A DNA stretch of 64,000 nucleotides from Nanoarchaeota archaeon SCGC AAA011-G17. GTDB lineage: Archaea; Nanobdellota; Nanobdellia; SCGC-AAA011-G17. The DNA is taken from contig AQRL01000035.1 of NCBI GenBank assembly GCA_000402515.1, forward strand, positions 1-64,000, written 5' to 3'. Under the pieces are notes generated by a model. That model was not told where the DNA came from. It did not search any database and was given only the letters and a program-made list of their open reading frames with translations. Positions 7,890 through 16,376 of the stretch are shown here, one piece after another. The first letter of the stretch is position 1, and each line of letters begins with the position of its first letter. A program made the translations under genes and the position numbers.

Positions 7890-10684
7890 TTTTTTACCAA
7901 ATAAATTTCAAATTCTTTGCCTTTGATAGTATCTTTTGAAGAGAACTGATACTTTTCTTTTGCTTCTTTTGATATTTTTATTGATGAGGCGCCTGTTTTT
8001 TCTTTTATTTCTTTTTCAAATTTTGATAATAAATTATTTTTGTCTACAATCTCCAGAAGAATCTTATCCTGCTTTTGCAGTCCTGCTTTTTTTCTCAATT
8101 CCTGCACTCTTCTTGTTACTTCTCTTGAAAATCCTTCTGCTTCTAACATCGGTGTTAAAACAGGGTCCAATTCAACAGACAATTCACCTTTTTTGAAAAC
8201 TATTTCCTTAACATTTATTTGTTTTTTTATTAACTCTGAGAATTCTTTGATATCCTGGGGGAATGATATTCTTACTTTTGCCAATGGCCACCTTACTCCA
8301 ATCTGTGCTTTTTCTCTTTCTGATAAACTCATCTGAATCATATTCTTTATAGAATACATCCAACCTTCTAAATTCTTGTCGATTAATTTCTTATCTTCCT
8401 TTGGCCATGATTGAAGATGGATAGATTTTTTTATATTAAATAATTTTATAGAAAGGTAATCTGAGATATAGGGGGTAAATGGCGCCATTAGTTTTAATAA
8501 ATTCTCTAAAGCATTTCTCAATGTGTAAACAACCTGCGGCGATTCTGCCCTGTCCCTTATTAATTGAATGTATGTTCTTGAAATATCTTCATTTAAAAAC
8601 TGGATAAATTTAGATGTGCAAGTATTATAATTATGTTTTTCAAGAGATTCTGTAATTTCTTTGATTAGTGTATTTGTCTTTGATATCAACCATTTGTCTT
8701 CAATAGAGAGATTTGCAGAAGATGGTTTTTGTTTTAGGCTAGAAGTATAAACATAAACATTCCATAATATTCTGAAGAAGGGCATAATTGATTCTTTTAC
8801 CAATCCTATACTAAACCTTTTTTCTTCTCCTGGCTCTGTTGTACAAAACTGCAAACGCACTGCATCCACACCAATCTGTTCAAACATATCCCAGGGATTT
8901 ACAATATTGCCTTTTGATTTAGACATCTTCTCCCCTTTTTCATCAACTAATAAACCTGCACAAACAACATTTTTGTAAGCATTAGATTCAAATAAGATTG
9001 TACCAAGAACATGCAGGGTGTAAAACCATCCGCGTGTCTGGTCTAGGGCTTCTGCTATAAAATCATATGGAAAGGCTTTTTTGAACATCTCTTTATTTTC
9101 AAAGGGATAGTGATATTGTGCAAATGGAGCTGAGCCAGAATCATACCAACAGTCTATTACATCTGGCACTCTTGACATAACTCCATCACACTTATCACAC
9201 TTAATCTTTATTTCATCGATATGGGGCTTGTGTAAATCAATTTTTTCTGAATGATTATTGGATTTTTCTTTTAGTTCTTTTATTGAGCCTATTACAATCT
9301 CGTGTTTGCATTTTGGGCATTGCCATATTGGCAATGGTGTTCCCCAGAATTTTTTTCTGCTTAGTGCCCAGTCTTTTGCCCCTTCCAACCAATTCCCAAA
9401 TCTTCCTTCTTTGATATGGGATGGGTACCAATTAATTTTTTCATTATTTTTCAGAAGCTGATCATGGATTGATGAGACTTTTATAAACCAGGAGAGCATT
9501 GCATAATAAATCAAGGGAGTGTTACAGCGCCAACAGAAGGGATAGGTATGTGTGTATTTTTCTTTTTTTAACAAGATTTTTTTATTATCCAAAGATTCTA
9601 TTATTTTTGGGTCTGCTTCCTTAACAAACAAATTAGCAAAATCACGGACCCTTGAGGTAAATCTTCCATCTTCTGTTATTGGCTGAACAAAGGCTATTTT
9701 ATTTTTTTTACAAACTTCATAATCATCTTCACCAAATGCAGGAGCCATATGAACTATTCCAGTACCCTCTGTTGTTGTTACAAAATCAGCAAGAATAACC
9801 TTGAATGCATTTTTTAATTCCTTGAAATACGGAAAGATTGGCTCGTATTCCATATCTTTAAGACGAGAGCCCTTCATTACCTTGATTATTTTTGAGCTCT
9901 CAAAGTATTTTTCTATTAATTCCTTTGCCAGAATATACTCCTTGTCTTTTACTCTTATAACTGCATAATCAATATCTGGATGGACTGCTAATGCCAAGTT
10001 AGATGGTAATGTCCAGGGGGTAGTTGTCCAGGATAAAAAGTATTGGTTATCTTTTCCTTTTAGTTTAAATTTTACTGTAACTGTGTCCTCTGTTATATCT
10101 TGATAACCAAGTGCAACTTCGTGGCTGCTTAATGATGTTTCACATCTCGGACAAAACGGAACTACTTTATGCCCGAGATAAAGCATTTTTTTGTCATATA
10201 ACTGCTTTAGAGACCACCAAACTGACTCAATATAATTATTATCAAGAGTAATATATGGATTTTCTAAATCTATCCAGTAAGCCATCTTTTCTGTTAGTTT
10301 ATTCCAGTCCTGAATATATGAAAAAACTGATTCTCTGCACTGCTTGTTAAAATTTTCAACACCGTAGTGAATAATATCTTTTTTTGAATTTAATTTCAGT
10401 TTTTTTTCAACTTGTACTTCAACTGGCAGGCCGTGACAATCCCAGCCACCTTTTCTTGGAACTGTAAAGCCCTGCATGTATTTGAATCTGCAGAACAAGT
10501 CCTTGAAAATACGAACCTCTACATGATGCAATGCCGGGGGGGCATTAGCTGTTGGAGGACCTTCTAAAAAGGAGAATAACTTTTTTTTGGGATTATACTG
10601 CAAAGAATTTTTTATTTCCTTTTCCTGCGTTTTCCAGAACTTTGCTACCTCTTCTTCTATCTCTTTATGATTATACATACTCAT
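7886..10684 (-). CDS. ileS: Isoleucyl-tRNA synthetase
   Basis: A 932-residue class I synthetase charging tRNA-Ile. Seen: the HIGH-equivalent ALHHVEVR (about residues 51-58) preceded by GPPTANAPP, the GWDCHGLPVE stretch, SWTTTPWTLPSN at the start of the editing domain, WFYTLHVLGTILF and the KMSKSKGN loop (about 584-591). Two zinc knuckle pairs, CPKC and CDKC, lie in the catalytic-side insertion. Length suits an archaeal/eukaryotic-type IleRS. A TATTTAAAT box about 20-25 bp upstream suggests a nearly leaderless transcript. It is followed by the methyltransferase gene with a 4-bp overlap. Confidence 0.97.
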   Translation of the reverse strand: MSMYNHKEIEEEVAKFWKTQEKEIKNSLQYNPKKKLFSFLEGPPTANAPPALHHVEVRIFKDLFCRFKYMQGFTVPRKGGWDCHGLPVEVQVEKKLKLNSKKDIIHYGVENFNKQCRESVFSYIQDWNKLTEKMAYWIDLENPYITLDNNYIESVWWSLKQLYDKKMLYLGHKVVPFCPRCETSLSSHEVALGYQDITEDTVTVKFKLKGKDNQYFLSWTTTPWTLPSNLALAVHPDIDYAVIRVKDKEYILAKELIEKYFESSKIIKVMKGSRLKDMEYEPIFPYFKELKNAFKVILADFVTTTEGTGIVHMAPAFGEDDYEVCKKNKIAFVQPITEDGRFTSRVRDFANLFVKEADPKIIESLDNKKILLKKEKYTHTYPFCWRCNTPLIYYAMLSWFIKVSSIHDQLLKNNEKINWYPSHIKEGRFGNWLEGAKDWALSRKKFWGTPLPIWQCPKCKHEIVIGSIKELKEKSNNHSEKIDLHKPHIDEIKIKCDKCDGVMSRVPDVIDCWYDSGSAPFAQYHYPFENKEMFKKAFPYDFIAEALDQTRGWFYTLHVLGTILFESNAYKNVVCAGLLVDEKGEKMSKSKGNIVNPWDMFEQIGVDAVRLQFCTTEPGEEKRFSIGLVKESIMPFFRILWNVYVYTSSLKQKPSSANLSIEDKWLISKTNTLIKEITESLEKHNYNTCTSKFIQFLNEDISRTYIQLIRDRAESPQVVYTLRNALENLLKLMAPFTPYISDYLSIKLFNIKKSIHLQSWPKEDKKLIDKNLEGWMYSIKNMIQMSLSEREKAQIGVRWPLAKVRISFPQDIKEFSELIKKQINVKEIVFKKGELSVELDPVLTPMLEAEGFSREVTRRVQELRKKAGLQKQDKILLEIVDKNNLLSKFEKEIKEKTGASSIKISKEAKEKYQFSSKDTIKGKEFEIYLVKK

Positions 10685-10715
10685 CTTTCTTATTTGAAAG
10701 ATTTAAATAGTTTAC

Positions 10716-10889
10716 TTATCCTTTCATCTTCAAATATTCTTCTTTAGTAATCTTTGATGACCTTAAACAGGAATTTATTATTTTATTCTGCTGCTTTGAC
10801 CAATCTTTATCATCATGCTCAAGGACATACTTTGACCATTTATCAATGAAATCCAATCTTTCTTTTTGATTTTCCTCTTTAAAACCCAT
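10716..10889 (-). CDS. 57-residue partner of nucleotidyltransferase
   Basis: A 57-residue, charged, helical protein (starts MGFKEENQKERLDF, ends EEYLKMKG). Its ATG at 10889 lies inside the end of the nucleotidyltransferase gene, overlapping it by 11 bp in another frame, so the two are probably coupled. Tiny partners beside an orphan nucleotidyltransferase often form toxin-antitoxin or regulatory pairs; here that is inference from arrangement only. No motif is recognised. Confidence 0.55.
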   Translation of the reverse strand: MGFKEENQKERLDFIDKWSKYVLEHDDKDWSKQQNKIINSCLRSSKITKEEYLKMKG

Positions 10890-11451
10890 TTAACATCGCC
10901 TCATATTTTTTTATCAAAGAATTGTCCAAATGTCCCTTTGCTACATTCCTTATATGCCTTGCATCCTCAATGTCTTTAGGAGATTTTAACACAACTTCCT
11001 TAAATGCGATTTGCAATTCGAGATGAGAGATTATAACCTCTTCTTTGTTCAGCTTAACAGTAATTGTATTATTTACAGTAATATCATCAATTTTGTTCTT
11101 TGTAAATTTTAATTCTATATTAGGGATTACTGTTTTTTTTTTGGCAAATCTTACTGCAATCCTATCTCTTATATATTCATATGCTTCCTTATCTTCTTCT
11201 GTGTTTAGGCAGTAAAAATCATTTTGCTTTATTTCCTTTAATAACTGCTTAAATTTGGAAAAATCCATTTTGGGGATTATTATATCTATATCTTCACTTG
11301 CCCTAGCCCTGCCAAGGAGGATTGAGACATATCCACTTACAACTACATACTTTGTGTATTTTCTTAGTATTTTAATAAAATCAAGAGTAAATAAGTCTAA
11401 GTCTGATAATTCCCTGTCTATCTGGATAATATTTCTTGAAATAAACTTCAT
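10879..11451 (-). CDS. Nucleotidyltransferase-fold protein (AbiEii/DUF6036-like)
   Basis: A 190-residue protein whose N-terminal half reads like the minimal nucleotidyltransferase fold: VVVSGYVSILLGRARASEDI with the following DIDIII gives the G(Y/S)..DxD signature (about residues 37-60), and a third acidic candidate lies in IPNIELKF. The C-terminal half is helical, with SPKDIEDARHI, resembling the AbiEii/DUF6036 antitoxin-associated families. Substrate unknown. It overlaps the downstream 57-residue gene by 11 bp; the pair could be a toxin-antitoxin module. It is divergent from rfcS, with an 82-bp shared upstream region. Confidence 0.6.
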   Translation of the reverse strand: MKFISRNIIQIDRELSDLDLFTLDFIKILRKYTKYVVVSGYVSILLGRARASEDIDIIIPKMDFSKFKQLLKEIKQNDFYCLNTEEDKEAYEYIRDRIAVRFAKKKTVIPNIELKFTKNKIDDITVNNTITVKLNKEEVIISHLELQIAFKEVVLKSPKDIEDARHIRNVAKGHLDNSLIKKYEAMLNGF

Positions 11452-11472
11452 TTTTGTATATAAATAATCCTT

Positions 11473-11494
11473 TTGAAAGATTTAAATAGTTTAC
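11473..11494 (+). promoter_or_regulatory. rfcS promoter (BRE/TATA)
   Basis: The block GAAAGATTTAAATAGTTT reads as BRE plus TATA about 50 bp before rfcS, followed by an AGGGGG ribosome binding site at about 11521-11527 ahead of the ATG. The same 22 bp (11473-11494) recur exactly at 10694-10715 beside the ileS start, where the palindromic TTTAAAT can act in the other direction. A similar block precedes map. Confidence 0.6.
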
Positions 11495-11533
11495 CTTCTA
11501 AATATATTTAAATTAGAAGAATAGGGGGTTAGT

Positions 11534-12478
11534 ATGAGCAATTTGTTTGTAGAAAAATACAGGCCAAAGAAGTTTTCTGATGTCAAAGGACAGGACAATA
11601 TTGTAAAGAGGGTAGAATCATTTGTAAAAGACGAGAACATGCCCCATATGCTGTTTGCTGGCCCTCCTGGTACAGGCAAGACCACTTTATCACTAATTAT
11701 TGCTTATGAGCTATTTGGAGAGGGATGGAGAAAAAACTTTTTAGAATTAAACGCGTCAGATACTCGTGGGATAGAAGTAATTAGAGGGGCTGTAAAGGAC
11801 TTTGCAAGAACTAGAGCAATTGGTAATGTTCCTTTCAAAATAATTTACTTGGACGAGGCGGATGCCTTGACAAAAGAGGCTCAGCAGGCTCTTCGTAGAA
11901 CAATGGAAAATTTTACAAAGACATGCAGATTCATAATTTCGTGCAACTTTTCAAGCAAGATAATTGAGCCAATACAATCAAGATGCGCTGTATTCAGGTT
12001 TAAACCTATAAAAGAGGAGTATGTTGCAGAGATATTAAAAGAAATTGCCAAAAAAGAGAATATAAGATTATATGATGATGCAATAAAGGCAATAATCGGG
12101 ATTTCAGACGGGGACTGCAGAAGAGCTGAGAATATCTTGCAGAGCTGTTCTTCTGTAAGCAAAGAGATAAGTGAAGAGGTTGTTTACGAGATTGTCAGCG
12201 AGGCAAAGCCGAAAGAGATCAAGGATGTCCTGAATACTGCTGTAAAGGGAGATTTTCTGAGTGCAAGAGACAAATTACTGGATGTCATGCTGAAACACGG
12301 CTTAAGCGGATTAGAAACAATCAAACAAATACAGAAAGAAATCTGGGGTTTGAATATTGATGAAGAAAAAAAGATATTTCTTGTTGATAAATGCGGGGAG
12401 ATAGAATTCAGAATGGTTGAGGGCAGTGATGAATTTATCCAGATGGAATGCCTTCTTGCATCATTCTGCAAAAAATAA
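11534..12478 (+). CDS. rfcS: Replication factor C small subunit
   Basis: A 314-residue AAA+ clamp-loader subunit that, with RFC large, loads PCNA. Seen: the RFC box FVEKYRPKKFSDVKGQ at the N-terminus, Walker [12 protein letters not shown] (about 43-53), Walker B IYLDEADALT (DEAD variant, about 102-111) and the SRC motif in QSRCAVFRFK. Length is typical, no intein. ATG at 11534 has an AGGGGG ribosome binding site. A homing endonuclease gene now separates it from the unknown gene and rfcL that complete this replication cluster. Confidence 0.97.
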   Translation: MSNLFVEKYRPKKFSDVKGQDNIVKRVESFVKDENMPHMLFAGPPGTGKTTLSLIIAYELFGEGWRKNFLELNASDTRGIEVIRGAVKDFARTRAIGNVPFKIIYLDEADALTKEAQQALRRTMENFTKTCRFIISCNFSSKIIEPIQSRCAVFRFKPIKEEYVAEILKEIAKKENIRLYDDAIKAIIGISDGDCRRAENILQSCSSVSKEISEEVVYEIVSEAKPKEIKDVLNTAVKGDFLSARDKLLDVMLKHGLSGLETIKQIQKEIWGLNIDEEKKIFLVDKCGEIEFRMVEGSDEFIQMECLLASFCKK

Positions 12479-12510
12479 AAGTTTACCTATTTATCTGAAA
12501 ATAATTTAAA

Positions 12511-13527
12511 ATGACTAAAATAATAAATAATGTGGACTTTGTTAACTATTTAGAAAGATTATCTAGAAGTGTACAGGAGAGAGATACAGATATAAGGATT
12601 AATGGTGTTGATAATTTATTCAGAGAAATCTTTGATGAAATCAGGTCTATTAAGGGGCATGGTCATATAAAATTCATTATTAATTCCTTAAATATGAAAA
12701 GAAGAACCGTAGATAATTGGAGATATGGCGATTCTCCAATACCTCTTGGAGTTTTATTTGCAATGCTGAAACTATGGCAAGAAATATGCAATAAAAATCA
12801 AATGGATATTAATAACAGACTTGATAAATTTTTTTATAATATAAAATCCTTTTCTGTTAGTAAGGGTCATAATGTAATGTTACCTAATAAACTAACTCCT
12901 AAATTTGCATATATTTTAGGATATCTTCTAGGGGATGGCTGTTTAAAGGACTATAGAAAATATATTTTTAAGAGAGGAACTCCACAATATCCAATTCATT
13001 TTGCTTCTGATAGTTATCACTTTGCAAATAAAATACTTTGTCCATATTTTAGTGAGGTTTTTGGAATTAGTCCACGTATTTACAAAATGAGCACGGAGGA
13101 ATGTTTTGAAATTCTTATTGGATCTAAAGCGATATATTCATTTTTGAATAAAGTGTGTGATATGCCTCTTGGTAAGAAGAAGGGTAAATTACACATACCT
13201 TCAGTAATAAAACAGGCACCTAAAGAAATTCAAGTTAATTTTATTGCTGGCTTTTTTGATGCAGATGGATGCATTTACGTCAAAAGAAAAGAAATTAGTA
13301 TTGCCCAAGCAGACAAAATATTTTTAGAAGAATTATCCACACTTATAAAAAATCTTGGAATTGAAACTAGAAAAATCTATACACAAAGGAAGGAATGGGG
13401 GACGACATATTCACTAACAATTAGCTGGAATTCCACAGAGAAGTTCCTTAGAGACATTCCTCTTTTAAAAGAAAATAATGTTAATAAAGCTAAAGAAGTT
13501 ATGGATAAATTAGATAACAAATCATAG
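12511..13527 (+). CDS. Free-standing LAGLIDADG homing endonuclease
   Basis: A 338-residue protein with both LAGLIDADG helices: ILGYLLGDGC (about residues 143-152) and IAGFFDADGCI (about 245-255), each ending in the metal-binding acidic residue. The N-terminal ~110 residues contain an HTH-like MKRRTVDNWRYGDSPIP segment. There are no intein splice blocks, so it is free-standing. It sits 32 bp after rfcS and 35 bp before the next gene, apparently inserted within the rfcS-rfcL cluster. It likely cleaves at the empty site between these genes in other genomes; the target is unknown. Confidence 0.85.
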   Translation: MTKIINNVDFVNYLERLSRSVQERDTDIRINGVDNLFREIFDEIRSIKGHGHIKFIINSLNMKRRTVDNWRYGDSPIPLGVLFAMLKLWQEICNKNQMDINNRLDKFFYNIKSFSVSKGHNVMLPNKLTPKFAYILGYLLGDGCLKDYRKYIFKRGTPQYPIHFASDSYHFANKILCPYFSEVFGISPRIYKMSTEECFEILIGSKAIYSFLNKVCDMPLGKKKGKLHIPSVIKQAPKEIQVNFIAGFFDADGCIYVKRKEISIAQADKIFLEELSTLIKNLGIETRKIYTQRKEWGTTYSLTISWNSTEKFLRDIPLLKENNVNKAKEVMDKLDNKS

Positions 13528-13562
13528 AAAAGCTTATCAAAGCAAAAAGATAACATAAAATA

Positions 13563-13949
13563 ATGTACATACTAGACAAAGAACAAATAAGAAAGATGCA
13601 CAATTTAATGAGAAAGAACGGCGTGCACAAGGTAAACATAAGCATGTTTTCTGAGCAGCAGCAAAAGCTAATATACGATAGTTATGCTGAGCAATTTTTT
13701 AGTTATGGCGGCCTTGGTTTTATGGTAAACTGCGTTATTCCTTATGCCCTTGCCAATAATTTAGTGATGGTAGATAAAAAACTAAAACAAGAGATAGATT
13801 ATGCACTAAAACAAAATGATTATGACTATGCTTTATTATGTGCAAGATTATTGAATGACAATGCCATGGTTGAATTTCTGAAACAATATAATGTTACAAA
13901 TAAGTATGACAAGATTTTTGATGATCTTAACAAGTTTATTAAAAGATGA
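13563..13949 (+). CDS. Unknown protein between rfcS and rfcL
   Basis: A 128-residue soluble, mostly helical protein that I do not recognise. Seen: MHNLMRKNGVHKVNISMFSE near the start, an aromatic/glycine stretch FFSYGGLGFMVN in the middle and helices to the end. No catalytic motif, Cys cluster or membrane segment. It overlaps rfcL by 4 bp (ATGA-type), so it is translated with the clamp-loader large subunit; a role linked to replication is inferred from this coupling. Confidence 0.75.
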   Translation: MYILDKEQIRKMHNLMRKNGVHKVNISMFSEQQQKLIYDSYAEQFFSYGGLGFMVNCVIPYALANNLVMVDKKLKQEIDYALKQNDYDYALLCARLLNDNAMVEFLKQYNVTNKYDKIFDDLNKFIKR

Positions 13950-15088
13950 TAACTTTTGTTGAAAAATACAGGCCAAAGAAATTGGAAGAGATAAGAGGGC
14001 AGGACAAACCTATTTCTGATTTAAAGGAATTAATTAGAAATTACAAACCAGGAAGGGCAATTATGATTTATGGCGGCCATGGAACCGGGAAGACAAGTGC
14101 AGTACATGCCCTTGCTAATGAGTTTAATCTAGAGATTTTAGAGATTAACAGCTCTGATTCAAGAGACAAAGAGAGCATGGAGAAGAGTGTCCTGAATGCT
14201 GTAAAGCAGGGAAGCTTGTTTGGAAGGAAAAAAATGATTTTAATTGATGATATTGAGGGATTCAGCAGCACAGACAGGGGAGGAATAAATGTTGTTTCCC
14301 AAGTTATAGAAGAGAGCTCTTTTCCTGTTGTTATTACTGTCAAAGACCCATGGGACAGAAAGATAAATCAAGTAAGAACAAAGAGCAATTTAGTCGGCTT
14401 TAGGAGCATAAATCATGTTAACATATTTAATTTTTTAAATGAAATCTGTCTGAAAGAGAATTTAATTTTTGAAGAGAGCATTTTGATGGATATTGCAAAG
14501 AAGAATGAGGGAGACTTAAGGGGGGCAATAAATGACTTACAGAGCTATACAGTAGACATTGGAATAAGAGAGAAGAAGATTGATATTTTTAATGTTATAA
14601 AAAAGGTTTTGAAGAATAGGGATAATAATGTTGAAGATGTGCTGAATGAGATGGATATTAATTTTGATGACTATTTATTATGGCTGGATGAGAATATTGC
14701 AAGAGAGTACAAGAAAGAAGAATTAACAAAGGCATATGACAGACTGAGCAAGGCAGATGTGTTCAGAGGAAGAATCCTGAGACAGCAGTATTACAGATTT
14801 CTCGTTTATCAGATGTTCTTAATGAGCGCTGGAGTGAGCTTTTCCAAGAAAGAAGCGAAACTGGGATTTACAAGCTATCAGAAACCAGGAAGGATTTTGA
14901 AAATGTTTATTGCCAAACAAAAGTATGAGAAGAAGAAAAGCATTGCAGGGAAGATAGCTGAAAAAACACACTGCTCTAGTAAAAAAATTCTTGGCAATTT
15001 TGAAGACTATTACAAAATTCTTAATAACAAAGAAATTGCTAAAGAATTAGAATTAGATGATGATGAGATTACATGGCTAAAAAGATAA
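13946..15088 (+). CDS. rfcL: Replication factor C large subunit
   Basis: A 380-residue AAA+ large subunit of the archaeal clamp loader. Seen: FVEKYRPKKLEEIRGQ at the N-terminus, Walker A YGGHGTGKTSA (about residues 42-52), a Walker B-like LIDDIEGF (Asp-Asp-Ile-Glu in place of DEAD/DEVD, as often in RFC-L) and no SRC motif, which distinguishes it from RFC-S. The family is often longer; the C-terminal extension here is short and basic, ending ELELDDDEITWLKR, and no clear PIP box was found. The ATG overlaps the preceding gene by 4 bp. Confidence 0.93.
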   Translation: MITFVEKYRPKKLEEIRGQDKPISDLKELIRNYKPGRAIMIYGGHGTGKTSAVHALANEFNLEILEINSSDSRDKESMEKSVLNAVKQGSLFGRKKMILIDDIEGFSSTDRGGINVVSQVIEESSFPVVITVKDPWDRKINQVRTKSNLVGFRSINHVNIFNFLNEICLKENLIFEESILMDIAKKNEGDLRGAINDLQSYTVDIGIREKKIDIFNVIKKVLKNRDNNVEDVLNEMDINFDDYLLWLDENIAREYKKEELTKAYDRLSKADVFRGRILRQQYYRFLVYQMFLMSAGVSFSKKEAKLGFTSYQKPGRILKMFIAKQKYEKKKSIAGKIAEKTHCSSKKILGNFEDYYKILNNKEIAKELELDDDEITWLKR

Positions 15089-15119
15089 TTATTTAAGGTT
15101 AATAAGTCTATTTGGGTTG

Positions 15120-16040
15120 ATGAATAAAAAAAAGAAAATAACCCCAAAAGAAGTGATTGAATCGACGAAGCTTCCAGGTATAGAACACGAATTTATTAAA
15201 TACCCAGTATCAACTCCCATTGATATAACTAATTACAAAAAAAGTAATGAGTGGGAATCTGAACGTGATGATAGTAAGGCATATAACATCATAAAAAAGA
15301 ATCGGGGGAAACCATTTATTCACATTCATACACATCCCCACCAAACATTTCAATATTGGGATAGGGGGGTAGTTGGCACACTTGAACGTTTAATACACAG
15401 CACAGCCAAGACTGAATCTGAAGGAATAAAAAAAATCACCAGTCTTCCTAGCGGAGTGGATTTAACTACCTTTCTTTACTGTAATGATATGAAAACTATG
15501 GTTATTGCAGTCAGAAATACAAAAACAGGCAAAGTGTTGGGGTATCAGGTTCTTAGAAAAACAAAAAATACACCAATATATAGCCCGACACATAAAGACT
15601 GGGAAAAAGCACCCCTTGGTTCATTTCTAAAGGTACTTAGGTATAAGATAGGAATAGGATTAACCCCTGTTAAATTAATGCTGGAAACAGACTCTTACGA
15701 TAAAAAAAGAATAAAAGCACTAAAGGAGAATAATCTTAATATAGCTGGAAATGCGTTAAAGGAGTTTGCAACAAAATATCATATACAAACTAGGATGATT
15801 CCTGCTGGGGGGTATAAGGCTAATGAAGAAAAAACTTACTTTACAAGGAAAAAGAATTTAGAATACAAGGTAGAAGCAATTATTATACTATTAATTATCA
15901 GCTTTTTAGGATTATTTTTATCGGCTAACATCACCGGAAATGTAATAATAACTATGGAGAATCCAACTACAAATATTTTTGGAAGGGTGTTATTGGTAAT
16001 TGGATTAATTTACGGACTTTTTTTGATAAGAAAAAGATAG
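15120..16040 (+). CDS. Membrane-anchored JAMM/AMSH-like protein (tentative)
   Basis: A roughly 306-residue protein, not confidently recognised. A cytosolic first part contains IHIHTHPHQTF (about residues 66-76) and, about 35 residues later, SLPSGVDLTTFLYC. Together these resemble the metalloprotease signature HxHP...SxxD of the JAMM/MPN family, especially AMSH (HTHPTQTAFLSSVDL), but with an insertion of about 25-30 residues between the two halves. The C-terminus has two membrane helices (IIILLIISFLGLFLSA and VLLVIGLIYGLFLI) separated by the loop NITGNVII. I chose ATG 15120 over the TTG three bases earlier. Metalloprotease activity is inference. Confidence 0.5.
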   Translation: MNKKKKITPKEVIESTKLPGIEHEFIKYPVSTPIDITNYKKSNEWESERDDSKAYNIIKKNRGKPFIHIHTHPHQTFQYWDRGVVGTLERLIHSTAKTESEGIKKITSLPSGVDLTTFLYCNDMKTMVIAVRNTKTGKVLGYQVLRKTKNTPIYSPTHKDWEKAPLGSFLKVLRYKIGIGLTPVKLMLETDSYDKKRIKALKENNLNIAGNALKEFATKYHIQTRMIPAGGYKANEEKTYFTRKKNLEYKVEAIIILLIISFLGLFLSANITGNVIITMENPTTNIFGRVLLVIGLIYGLFLIRKR

Positions 16041-16050
16041 TTTTATAAAT
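16039..16050 (+). promoter_or_regulatory. TATA box for OB-fold gene
   Basis: The stretch AGTTTTATAAAT right after the previous stop codon looks like a TATA box. It sits about 25-30 bp upstream of the ATG at 16074, so the mRNA would be leaderless or nearly so. This favours ATG 16074 over the upstream TTG at 16059. Confidence 0.45.
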
Positions 16051-16073
16051 AATTAGTTTTGAGTTCTTGTAAA

Positions 16074-16361
16074 ATGCTATGTAAAGAAATACAACCCAGA
16101 ATGGGAAAAATAGAGTTTTCTGGTAAAATCCTTGAGAAAGAAGAAGTAAGAGAGTTTGAGAAGTTTGGAAAGACAGGAAGGGTTTGCAATGTTATCTGCG
16201 AGGACAAGGATGGAGATAAAATAAAGGTTACTCTCTGGAATGAAGAGATTGACAAAGTGAATGTGGGGGATAAAATAAAAATCACTAACGGCTACTGCAG
16301 CGAATTCCAGGGTGAAAAACAATTAAGTGCTGGGAAGTATGGGAAATTAGAAGTTCTATAA
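16074..16361 (+). CDS. Single OB-fold nucleic-acid-binding protein
   Basis: A ~95-residue single OB fold resembling archaeal SSB/RPA OB domains. Seen: MGKIEFSGKILEKEEVREFE, the FGKTGRVCNVIC strand, KIKVTLWNEEIDKVNVGD and a C-terminal GKYGKLEVL. These are the characteristic elements of the Methanocaldococcus/Crenarchaeal SSB-like OB domain (VTLWNEQ/D..VGD). Role: ssDNA or RNA binding. Start is chosen at ATG 16074 because of TATA spacing. It is the second OB-fold protein here besides the RPA-like gene next to mcm. Confidence 0.8.
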   Translation: MLCKEIQPRMGKIEFSGKILEKEEVREFEKFGKTGRVCNVICEDKDGDKIKVTLWNEEIDKVNVGDKIKITNGYCSEFQGEKQLSAGKYGKLEVL

Positions 16362-16376
16362 TTTATTAACAATTTA

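Noticed and set aside
12511-13527. Intein within RFC
   Set aside because: Both rfcS and rfcL are complete and uninterrupted; the LAGLIDADG protein has its own start and stop and no splice blocks.
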